Shown one piece after another: positions 8,801 through 13,841 of a stretch of 15,080 nt of DNA. Both the position numbers and the translations under genes were made by a program. The stretch is from Ramlibacter sp. (GTDB lineage Bacteria; Pseudomonadota; Gammaproteobacteria; Burkholderiales; Burkholderiaceae_C). Position 1 is the first letter of the stretch. Each line of letters starts with the position of its first letter. Under the pieces are notes generated by a model, which ran no database searches, was not told the origin of the DNA, and was given only the letters and a program-made list of their open reading frames with translations. Location: the NCBI GenBank assembly GCA_026785815.1, contig JAJAZH010000372.1:1-15080 (forward strand). The letters are read 5' to 3'.

Positions 8801-8894
8801 CGCTGTCGAGTGATTTGCGCAGTTCGTCGAGCACCCAGGCCAGGGGGCCGAGGTCATTCGCTGCCAGATCCAGATCGGTTTGGTTGACTTGCAT
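2877..8894 (-). CDS. pilL: PilL/ChpA-type hybrid chemosensory histidine kinase of the type IV pilus system
   Basis: This 2005-residue CheA-family hybrid kinase would autophosphorylate under PilJ/PilI control and pass phosphate to PilG and PilH. The N-terminal ~560 residues resemble the FimL-like part of ChpA, with phosphotransfer-like sites at H67 (HQAVGALEMVG) and S497 (SQMRGVLSVLG). Canonical Hpt cores HTLKGSSR follow at H731 and H1268, with a variant HALAGSS at H1056. Pro/Ala/Glu-rich linkers separate them (about 815-990 and 1330-1385). The CheA core follows: a dimerisation helix pair (about 1390-1530), N-box HLLRNCVAHG at 1577-1586, G1 box DDDGAG at 1620-1625 and GRGIGMD at 1672-1678. A CheW-like domain spans about 1710-1860. 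A C-terminal receiver (about 1883-2000) has D1888/D1889, phosphorylatable D1932 and K1984. The ATG is preceded by AGAGG, and the gene starts 50 bases after pilJ. It is shorter than P. aeruginosa ChpA (about 2470 residues). The name pilL or chpA is equally defensible. Confidence 0.95.
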   Translation of the reverse strand: MQVNQTDLDLAANDLGPLAWVLDELRKSLDSASAALRRFVRDANLARGSDMASVDDGQLRIARQQLHQAVGALEMVGMGAPAHMLRGMEAAVQKFVERPELCSEAASAKLERAGFALTEYLEGLLLGKPISAVALFPQYRDAQELAGADRVHPADLWSLDWRWAEPQTPAVTDTLVYDPAVRGRMDQGVLSVVKSGDGKAARDLVTLSLGLAASQTARQPRVFWKIAGGYFEALAQGLLPMDIYVKRAASRVLMQYASLAKGEVTVSDRLAQDLVFFCAQAVPARAADAPALTAVRLAWSLAAYKPVDYQTSHFGRFDPLLLAQARKRIVIAKETWSGLSGGDVNKIKGVAEQFHLVTDSLVKLHPPSAPLAEALNAAIDGVARSARAPGPELAMEVATAILYVEAAFEDLDPTDAQLAARTARLAERLHGVRQGGHAQPLETWMEELYRRVSDRQTMGSVVGELRSTLGELEKLLDNFFRNPQDKGPLRDAPNHLSQMRGVLSVLGLDQASQAVLRMREAVEEMLVDEVDEEKARAAGTFDKLGNNLGALGFLIDMLNYQPALAKKLFVYDDSTGELKPLMGRAAHGLGDADAGVSLGEDMLSQEVAAVVNDADAAPSATDLTAKLDTLAGHAALAGHSGMAHSAREASTAVSAQDSNAANAALNDLAAKIQPAAATALPAEADFEEEDLQDIFLEEAREVVQNALAALETLAANPSDLSELTTLRRAFHTLKGSSRMVGLTEFGEAGWSMEQVLNAWLADQKPASEDLRALVTDAMNGFALWVEDIAAGRDGAWKASQFRIAADAMRADQRLVALVFPGRATAPASDVAAPVDAVEAADDSPPASPALPLREIAQDTSAPLEDFEFALPEQEPLAAEPMPVAGTGPAPSELHDFAFDELEPAPATSADQPVTQELTDDLALEFGFDVGASEAPAESVQPVTIEGIDLSGLAQVSETAKRGLASPPVDLPQNDFALSGLMQELAPLPEAPMFLESESTLSDEQVKVIGSLRIGIPLYNVYLNEADEWSRRLETEVSEWALELNQPVPDSSVGLAHALAGSSATVGFEALSEVARALESALGHTQQLAYGTPQHGQAFVAAAEEIRRLLHQFAAGFLKEPDARVTAALRQLEQIEVPLRAELPEEDEISLSGFGRLDATPPGAAAPPVDREPAAAPDAGIEIPHRVIATGPIAPAATLVLVEAVSAGPRNLEDEHDAIDVIDALDPDLFAIFEEEASELLPQLGGALRQWVARPDNRGAHDEVLRALHTLKGSSRLAGALRLGEMSHRMESEIESFGHEGVKPSDLEALLQRLDGLQANLDELRAAGAPVAEQERAPTGQAPLTAVPDDSATVADLSATAPGLGAAAPRNVIALPAVSQLAPVRQASNQSVRVRSQLLDRLVNQAGEVMITRSRLEAELKQLRASLSDLSGNLDRLRSQLRDIELQAESQMQSRLAQSKDTAAGFDPLEFDRFTRVQELTRMMAESVNDVATVQRSLQRTVEATEDDLIAQARQTRELQRDLLRTRMVEFEGISDRLYRVVRQSSKEAGKQVKLDITGGSIEMDRGVLDRMTPAFEHLLRNCVAHGIEAPDARVKAGKEAIGTIVIGLSHEGNDVSVQFDDDGAGLDIARIRDKALQQGLIKPDQELSDQEAAGLIFMPGFSTAAQVTELAGRGIGMDVVRAEVNALGGRIETHTRAGQGTSFKLVLPLTTAVTQVVMIRSGKLSVGVPATLVELVKRAPAKEVQQAYNSGTYEFNGETLPFFWSGALLQASQRSTEPQGKTLPVVIFRSAAQRIALHVDEVLGNQEVVVKNLGPQLARLPGLAGMTVLASGAVVLIYNPVALTTVYGDLARQLSADTAQPEVLEQGGLSLPAVMPSVPEIPLVLVVDDSITVRRVTQRLLQREGYRVALAADGLQALAKLAEELPTVVLSDIEMPRMDGFDLARNIRGDARLAKLPIIMITSRIAEKHREHARQLGVDHYLGKPYAEDELLSLVKHYCSAVIPA

Positions 8895-8944
8895 GGGGCC
8901 TCTGCAGAACTAGTGCCGGATGAAGCTGCGAGCGCTGAACCGGT

Positions 8945-11218
8945 TCAGGCGATCTTGAAGCGGGAGACCGACTGGCGCAGTTCTTCCGCCATTCGCGACA
9001 GCTCGCGCACCTGCTGCGCGGTGGACCGCGTGCCCTCACCCGTTTGCTCGGTCACGGCGAAGATGTGCTGGATGTTGCCCGCTACCACGTTGGCGGATTC
9101 CGCCTCCTTGGAAGCCGAAGCCGAAATCTGCTCGATCAGGTCGGCAAGCCGCCGTGACACCTGGTCGATCTCGGTCAGGGCGGTGCCGGCGTTGTCGGAC
9201 AGCTTGGCCCCTTCGACCACACCCTGGGTCGAGCGCTCCATGGCGGCCACCGCGTCCTGGGTGTCGGTCTGAATCGCCTTCACCAAGGCCGAGATCTGGC
9301 GCGTGGCATCGGCGGACCGCTCGGCCAGCCTCTGCACCTCCTCGGCCACCACCGAGAAGCCCCGCCCTGCTTCACCGGCCGACGCCGCCTGGATGGCAGC
9401 GTTCAGCGCCAGCACGTTGGTCTGTTCGGTAATGTCGGAAATCAGCTCGGTGATTTCGCCGATCTCCTGCGACGACTCGCCGAGCCGCTTGATCCGCTTG
9501 GAGGTCTCCTGGATCTGGTCGCGGATCGAGTTCATGCCGCCGATCGCGTTCTGCACCGCCTGCAGGCCGGACTCGGCAGCCATGAGTGACTGCCGCGCCA
9601 CTTGGGCAGACTCTTGCGCCTGGCCGGACACCTGGTTGATTCGGCCCGCCATGTCGAGCACCGACTGGCCGGTCTCGCGGATCTCTCGCAGCTGCTCGGT
9701 CGACGCGGCCAGCAGTTCAGTCGACGTGCTTTCGACCTGTGCGGTCGTCTGTGCCACCCGGGTCGCCGTGTTCTGCACGTTGCCCACCAGCTGGCGCAGC
9801 TCTTCGACCGTGTAGTTCACCGAGTCGGCGATCGCACCCGTGATGTCCTCGGTCACTGTCGCTTCCTGAGTCAGGTCGCCCTCGGCCACTGTCTGCAATT
9901 CGTTCATCAACCGCAAAATCGCCGCCTGGTTGGCATCGTTCACGCGCTTGGCTTCCTGCTCCTGCTGCTCCGCCTCCAGCCGCTGTTGCTCGGCCACGCT
10001 CTGGCGCTTGCGGCTGTCCTGCAATTGGACGAAGGCCAGGCCGACCGCGCAGGCGATGGCAAAGAGCGACGACAGACCCAGCGTCAGCCAGGAACCGGCG
10101 CCGAGTCCGGTCTGGCCGGAGAGCTTGCCTTGTAGATCCTGCAACGAGCGCCGCAGCGGTTCGCTGTCCGCAAGAATCGCTGACTGCGCCTCGCGCGCCG
10201 ACACCAGGCCTTGCAGATTGCCCAGGATGGCGCCGGCCTGCGTTCGGGTCTGCTCGTACAGCGTCATCAATGCCGCCAGGCGCTCACGCGTCTGCGGATC
10301 CCTGGACGCGTTCAGGCGCAATTCCGCGCTGCCATCCAGCAGGCCCTGGGCGATTTCCTTGAACGAGTTCAGGTCCTTGCCCAGCAGGAACACTGCTTCC
10401 GGGCTGACGCCCTCCATCGTCAGGAACTCATTGGCGGACTTGCCGATTCGTTGCGTCAGCATCACCAACTGGCCGGAGGCGGAAATTTCCGCTGAAGGCG
10501 CGTTCTGCTGCAGCTTGAGGGATGACACCGTCTCCGCGATCTCCAGCAGGTCGGACGACTGCCGGTTGATGGTCCGCAGCGCCGTCCCGACCTGGGTCAG
10601 GATCCTTTGCTGGCTCATCACCACCGCGGCATTCTTCTCGGCCCGTTCCATCATCGGCGTGATCTTGTCCACTTCAGGCTGGTACTCCGAGGTGACGGCC
10701 CTGATATTGAGCTCGGCGTCGCCGCCCTTGAGGCCACGCACCGTTCGGGCCAGCACCGCGGCGCTGTCCTTCACGTCGGGGAAAGCCTGCGGACTGCCCA
10801 CCAGCGCCTGCGACACTGACTTGGCCAGCCGCTGCGATTCCATCAACGACTGACCGGTTCCGGCAACCTGCTGGGCGGCGCGATTTGACTGCCGCACCGC
10901 AATACCCGCCACGATCGCCAGCACCACCAGGAACAGGGTTAGCAGGACAAAGAGGATGCGCTGGTGCGCGGCGGCGGTGCGGCGACCGAGCAGCGGCACC
11001 GAGACCAGTTCGGCCCGATTGACGCCGGCCGGCTCGAACGGTTCTTCACCGGCGACGCTGTCCTCGGTCTCGCCGATCGTCATCGTCGGCGCGGAGTGGT
11101 CGTGGTGACGGGGGCCGCGCGAAGATGGCACGCCCAGACTCAATTGCCCGCTGTGCCGGACCGACTGCTGGGGTGCGGGTTTCGAGAACAGGTTCTTGAA
11201 CTGGTTGACGACGGACAT
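8945..11218 (-). CDS. pilJ: PilJ, methyl-accepting chemoreceptor of the type IV pilus chemosensory system
   Basis: This is a 757-residue transmembrane chemoreceptor. An unusually long N-terminal cytoplasmic tail (residues 1-87) precedes TM1 (about 88-108). A periplasmic region (about 109-376) holds two PilJ-type domains, each marked by the same motif: QRLAKS at 129-134 and QRIGKS at 256-261. TM2 (about 377-400) is followed by a charged coiled segment, then a HAMP-like region with AILRLMNELQTVAEGDLT (about 430-450). The signalling domain has its hairpin tip around E616 (NAAIQAASAGEAGRGFSVVAEEV), the CheA/CheW docking part. The family senses pilus or surface signals. The protein ends SVSRFKIA, with no CheR-tethering pentapeptide of the NWETF type. 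GGAAGG-like purines (GGAAGG) lie 7 bases before the ATG at 11218. It sits between pilI and pilL, as in other pil-chp operons. Confidence 0.95.
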   Translation of the reverse strand: MSVVNQFKNLFSKPAPQQSVRHSGQLSLGVPSSRGPRHHDHSAPTMTIGETEDSVAGEEPFEPAGVNRAELVSVPLLGRRTAAAHQRILFVLLTLFLVVLAIVAGIAVRQSNRAAQQVAGTGQSLMESQRLAKSVSQALVGSPQAFPDVKDSAAVLARTVRGLKGGDAELNIRAVTSEYQPEVDKITPMMERAEKNAAVVMSQQRILTQVGTALRTINRQSSDLLEIAETVSSLKLQQNAPSAEISASGQLVMLTQRIGKSANEFLTMEGVSPEAVFLLGKDLNSFKEIAQGLLDGSAELRLNASRDPQTRERLAALMTLYEQTRTQAGAILGNLQGLVSAREAQSAILADSEPLRRSLQDLQGKLSGQTGLGAGSWLTLGLSSLFAIACAVGLAFVQLQDSRKRQSVAEQQRLEAEQQEQEAKRVNDANQAAILRLMNELQTVAEGDLTQEATVTEDITGAIADSVNYTVEELRQLVGNVQNTATRVAQTTAQVESTSTELLAASTEQLREIRETGQSVLDMAGRINQVSGQAQESAQVARQSLMAAESGLQAVQNAIGGMNSIRDQIQETSKRIKRLGESSQEIGEITELISDITEQTNVLALNAAIQAASAGEAGRGFSVVAEEVQRLAERSADATRQISALVKAIQTDTQDAVAAMERSTQGVVEGAKLSDNAGTALTEIDQVSRRLADLIEQISASASKEAESANVVAGNIQHIFAVTEQTGEGTRSTAQQVRELSRMAEELRQSVSRFKIA

Positions 11219-11239
11219 GGTGCTGCCTTCCGGGAATAC

Positions 11240-11770
11240 TTAAGCGCTGATGCTCAGGAACTGGGGTTGTTGCGACAGCGCCTGCAGGTTGATTTCCTGC
11301 CAGAAAGCACCGTTGCCGTCGATATATCCGCTGCCGAAGTAGCCGGGCGAGCCTTCGGCCGGGCCACTCGACGACGTGAATGCTTCGATGTTGCGCAGCC
11401 CCGCCAACCGGTCGATCAGCAACGCGCAATTGACTTCCAGCGCGGCGTTGAGCGCGACCAGCCGGGATTCGGCCCGGGTGGCGTCGGAGCGCATCTTCGG
11501 CGCGCCGCCGCCGACAAAGCTGGCCAGGTCGACCACGCCGTACAGCCCGCCGCGCAGGTTGGCGACGCCGAGAAACCACGGGTGGGTATAGGGCACTTGC
11601 TGGGAGTTGGAGAACGGGAAGATCTCGCCCGACTGCGCCAGCGGAAACAGGTATTTGGCCCCGGCCGATTCCACGGCCAGCCAGGAAGCCGATACGCCTT
11701 CCGTACGCGCTGCCTGAAGGCGGGTCGCAAGCCGGCTCTGGAGTTCTCGAAGCGCTTCTCGATTGGCCAT
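11240..11770 (-). CDS. pilI: PilI, CheW-like adaptor of the type IV pilus chemosensory system
   Basis: This 176-residue single CheW-domain protein would couple the PilJ receptor to the PilL/ChpA kinase at the membrane. An amphipathic N-terminal helix (LRELQSRLATRLQAAR) is followed by the CheW beta-barrel. The hallmark stretch HPWFLGVANLRGGLYGVVDL lies at about 63-82, corresponding to the GxxNLRG...VVDL core of CheW proteins. LFPLAQSGEIFPF (about 41-53) fits the first barrel strands. The length is close to that of P. aeruginosa PilI. The ATG at 11770 lies 23 bases after the pilH stop with no strong Shine-Dalgarno sequence, so translation may depend on coupling with pilH. The pilJ start is 21 bases beyond its stop. 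No separate ChpC-type second adaptor is visible. Confidence 0.9.
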   Translation of the reverse strand: MANREALRELQSRLATRLQAARTEGVSASWLAVESAGAKYLFPLAQSGEIFPFSNSQQVPYTHPWFLGVANLRGGLYGVVDLASFVGGGAPKMRSDATRAESRLVALNAALEVNCALLIDRLAGLRNIEAFTSSSGPAEGSPGYFGSGYIDGNGAFWQEINLQALSQQPQFLSISA

Positions 11771-11793
11771 GAGTCAGGACAGGAGGCCGCGCA

Positions 11794-12159
11794 TCAACTG
11801 AGGGCCTTGATCTTCGCCATCAGTTCGTCGGCATTGACCGGTTTGGTGATGTAGTCGCGTGCCCCCTGGCGCATGCCCCAGACCCGGTCGGTCTCCTGAT
11901 TCTTGCTGGTGCACATGATGATCGGAACGTCCGCGTACAGCGGATCGCGCGTGATCGCCCGCGTCAGCTGGAAACCATTCTGGCCGGGCATCACCACATC
12001 CATCAGGATCAGGTCGGGTTTTTCTTCGGCCAGGCGGCGAAAAGCGTCCTCAGCGTTCTCGGCCGTCTTCACCGCAAAGCCGCTCTTCTGCAGCAGGTCC
12101 GTCATGAACATCAACTCGGCCTTGGAATCATCCACGACGAGGACTTTTTTGATCGCCAT
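11794..12159 (-). CDS. pilH: PilH, single-domain response regulator
   Basis: This is a 121-residue stand-alone receiver with no output domain. All core residues are present: the acidic pair D10/D11 in VLVVDDSKAE, the phosphorylation site D54 in LILMDVVMPG, T84 in IIMCTSKN and K106 in YITKP. In the Pil-Chp system PilH opposes or modulates PilG, acting as a phosphate sink or favouring retraction. Here that is inferred from order and similarity. The ATG at 12159 is preferred because AAGGAG lies exactly 7 bases upstream and because it overlaps the pilG stop as TGATG. A GTG one codon earlier (12162) is possible but has poorer spacing. MCTSKNQETDRVWGMRQGA matches the PilH-type rather than the PilG-type sequence. 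Confidence 0.93.
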   Translation of the reverse strand: MAIKKVLVVDDSKAELMFMTDLLQKSGFAVKTAENAEDAFRRLAEEKPDLILMDVVMPGQNGFQLTRAITRDPLYADVPIIMCTSKNQETDRVWGMRQGARDYITKPVNADELMAKIKALS

Positions 12160-12557
12160 CACATCACTCCTTGGTCAGCCGCGCCGAACTGCTTGACCGT
12201 CTGCAGCAGCTGGTCCTTGGTAAACGGTTTGGTCAGGTAGTCCTGCGAGCCGACCATGCGGCCGCGGGCCTTGTCGAACACGCCGTCCTTGGACGACAAC
12301 ATGACCACCGGAACCGAAGCAAACTTGGCGTTGCGCTTGATGATCGCGCAGGTCTGGTACCCGTCCAGGCGCGGCATCAGGATGTCGCAGAAGATCAGGT
12401 TGGGCTGGTAATCGTTGACTTTTGCAAGGGCGTCGAATCCGTCCTCGGCCAGCATGACCTCATGGCCACCCTGCTTCAGGAAGATCTCCGCGCTGCGCCG
12501 GATGGTATTGCTGTCGTCGATCACCAGGACTTTGAACCCGGATCCGGTCGTGCTCAC
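12159..12557 (-). CDS. pilG: PilG, single-domain response regulator
   Basis: This 132-residue stand-alone receiver is the first pil gene of the operon. It has D14/D15 in VLVIDDSNTIRRS, phosphorylation site D58 in FCDILMPRLDG, S88/S89 in VMLSSKDG and K110 in YLTKPF. The segment DKARGRMVGSQDYLTKPF is characteristic of PilG. In the family, phospho-PilG promotes pilus extension and engages factors such as the extension ATPase PilB or cAMP control; none of these is in the window. The start is a GTG at 12557, chosen because AGGAG lies 8 bases upstream (12570-12566) and the reading begins just before the conserved FKVLVIDDS. The stop overlaps the pilH start by one base, so the two receivers are translationally coupled. 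Confidence 0.94.
   Translation of the reverse strand: MSTTGSGFKVLVIDDSNTIRRSAEIFLKQGGHEVMLAEDGFDALAKVNDYQPNLIFCDILMPRLDGYQTCAIIKRNAKFASVPVVMLSSKDGVFDKARGRMVGSQDYLTKPFTKDQLLQTVKQFGAADQGVM
12167..12172 (-). promoter_or_regulatory. Ribosome binding site of pilH (decides the start)
   Basis: AAGGAG read on the minus strand, inside the last codons of pilG, lies 7 bases before the ATG at 12159 and only 4 before the GTG at 12162. It favours the ATG as the pilH start. Confidence 0.75.
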
Positions 12558-12565
12558 GTGACGCG

Positions 12566-12570
12566 CTCCT
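12566..12570 (-). promoter_or_regulatory. Ribosome binding site of pilG (supports a GTG start)
   Basis: AGGAG on the minus strand lies 8 bases upstream of the GTG at 12557, which is the reason for accepting the non-ATG start. The 76-base gap between the rubredoxin gene and pilG (12558-12633) holds this site. No convincing sigma-70 promoter pair and no hairpin terminator could be seen there, so pilG may be partly transcribed from the rubredoxin promoter. Confidence 0.7.
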
Positions 12571-12633
12571 CAATCTGTTACTACGTTGGAGTGCGGCGCC
12601 ATCCGAAGATACGCAAAACTGCACGTCCCTTTT

Positions 12634-12807
12634 TTAGATCTGAACCATCTCGAAATCTTCCTTGCGGGCGCCGCACTCGGGGCAGGTCCAGTTCATCGGA
12701 ACATCGGACCAGAGAGTGCCCGCCGCTATTCCCTCTTCGGGGGCTCCGGTGGCCTCGTCGTAGATCCACCCGCAAATCAGACACATCCAGGTTTTTGCTT
12801 CAGTCAC
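12634..12807 (-). CDS. rubA: Rubredoxin
   Basis: This is a 57-residue rubredoxin, a small one-electron carrier with a single iron held by four cysteines. The iron ligands are in MCLICGWIYDEATG (C9 and C12) and WTCPECGA (C42 and C45), a textbook CxxCG...CPxCG arrangement. The aromatic core residues W7, Y16 and W40 fit the family. The length is typical for a type I rubredoxin of about 55 residues. The GTG at 12807 is the start: the codon just before it is GCT, preceded by an in-frame TAA. The redox partner is not in the window. It lies 76 bases upstream of pilG on the same strand with no evident terminator between them, and is divergent from the thiD-like gene. The cofactor assignment is firm; the physiological role is unknown. 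Confidence 0.93.
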   Translation of the reverse strand: MTEAKTWMCLICGWIYDEATGAPEEGIAAGTLWSDVPMNWTCPECGARKEDFEMVQI

Positions 12808-12832
12808 AGCTTAAAGGGCCTTCGAATAGAAT
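12803..12832 (+). promoter_or_regulatory. Possible sigma-70-type promoter for the thiD-like/hemL unit
   Basis: GTCACA (12803-12808, four of six matches to TTGACA) and TAGAAT (12827-12832, five of six matches to TATAAT) are separated by 18 bases and point toward the thiD-like gene. This would give a leader of about 60 bases. The -35 part overlaps the start of the rubredoxin gene. This is a visual match only. Confidence 0.35.
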
Positions 12833-12838
12833 GCAACG

Positions 12839-12867
12839 ATTGTATCGAGGCCGTGTTGCCCACCGAG
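12839..12867 (-). promoter_or_regulatory. Possible promoter for the rubredoxin gene
   Basis: TACAAT on the minus strand (12844-12839) is a fair -10 box about 32 bases upstream of the rubredoxin GTG. The -35 region at about 12862-12867 is poor (TCGGTG-like). The 95-base divergent gap 12808-12902 contains no other feature I can support. Confidence 0.25.
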
Positions 12868-12902
12868 AGCGCAGCGATCGGTAGACGGCCGACAACAGGC
12901 CC

Positions 12903-13841
12903 ATGACAAACCCCATCCCTCTTACTTCCGTTGAAGCCGCCGATGAAGAATCGGACAGCGATGCGACGCCCGCGTGCGTGCTCGTTTTCAACGCCAACGA
13001 TCCGAGCGGAGCCGGCGGCATCTCGGCCGATGTGACGGCGATCGCATCGGTCGGAGCCCACGCGCTGGCGGTCGTGACAGGCGCATACGCACGGGACACG
13101 GCCGAGATATTCGATCATTTCGCATTCGACGAAGAGACGGTGGCCGAACAGGCGCGCGCGATCCTGGAAGACGTTCCGGCGCAGGTCATCAAGGTCGGCT
13201 TTGTCGGCAGCCCGGAGAACCTGAGCACCATCGCGGAGATCGCGGCGGATTACGCAGATGTCCCACTGGTGGCTTACATGCCAAACCTGTCCTGGTGGGA
13301 CGAAGGCCAGATCGATCTGTACCTGGATGCCTTCCGCGAGCTGTTGTTGCCGCAGACAACCGTGTTGGTAGGAAACCACAGCACGCTGTGGCGCTGGCTG
13401 TTGCCGGAGTGGAGCAGCGAGCGCAGTCCGACCGCGCGCGACATCGCGAAAGCCGCGGCCGAGATGGGGGTTCCCTACACGCTGGTGACTGGAATTCCGT
13501 TGCCCGACCAGTTCCTGGACAACGTGCTCGCGACACCGCAAGCGGTGCTCTGCAGCGAGAAGTTCGAGCGATTCGAAGCGGTCTTTTCCGGCGCCGGCGA
13601 CACGCTCTCTGCCGCGCTCGCCGCGCTGGTCGCAAGCGGCAGCGACTTGGCGGCAGCCACGACTGAAGCTCTCGGTTACCTCGATCGCTGCCTCGACGGC
13701 GGCTTTCGCCCCGGCATGGGCAACGTCGTGCCGGACCGTCTGTTCTGGGCCCAGCCCGAAGGCGAGACCGAAGCCATCACCGATGAAGAAGCGCAGGCCT
13801 TGCAGGTCTTCGATATGCCCGCCCATGACACCAAACATTGA
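12903..13841 (+). CDS. ThiD-like kinase (hydroxymethylpyrimidine/phosphomethylpyrimidine kinase family), non-canonical
   Basis: This is a 312-residue protein of the ribokinase-fold ThiD family, which in thiamine synthesis phosphorylates HMP and HMP-P. The N-terminal motif reads VLVFNANDPSGAGGISAD (about 26-43), which aligns with the canonical AGSDxSGGAGIQAD but has NAND in place of GSD. VIKVGFVGSPEN (about 97-108) fits the VKxGML region. The nucleotide-binding loop near the C-terminus is GAGDTLSAALAA with D233; true ThiD proteins usually have GTGCTL, whereas GAGD is the general PfkB-type anion hole. It carries an acidic N-terminal extension of about 22 residues and is some 40 residues longer than usual. 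No strong ribosome site precedes the ATG at 12903. It overlaps hemL by 17 bases, and no other thi gene is present. Membership of the fold is solid, but the substrate is uncertain, so I withhold the symbol. Confidence 0.8.
   Translation: MTNPIPLTSVEAADEESDSDATPACVLVFNANDPSGAGGISADVTAIASVGAHALAVVTGAYARDTAEIFDHFAFDEETVAEQARAILEDVPAQVIKVGFVGSPENLSTIAEIAADYADVPLVAYMPNLSWWDEGQIDLYLDAFRELLLPQTTVLVGNHSTLWRWLLPEWSSERSPTARDIAKAAAEMGVPYTLVTGIPLPDQFLDNVLATPQAVLCSEKFERFEAVFSGAGDTLSAALAALVASGSDLAAATTEALGYLDRCLDGGFRPGMGNVVPDRLFWAQPEGETEAITDEEAQALQVFDMPAHDTKH

Noticed and set aside
12580..12602. GC-rich partial inverted repeat around GGCGCC upstream of pilG as a terminator or operator
   Set aside because: The arms mismatch after a few bases and no T tract follows, so neither reading is supported.
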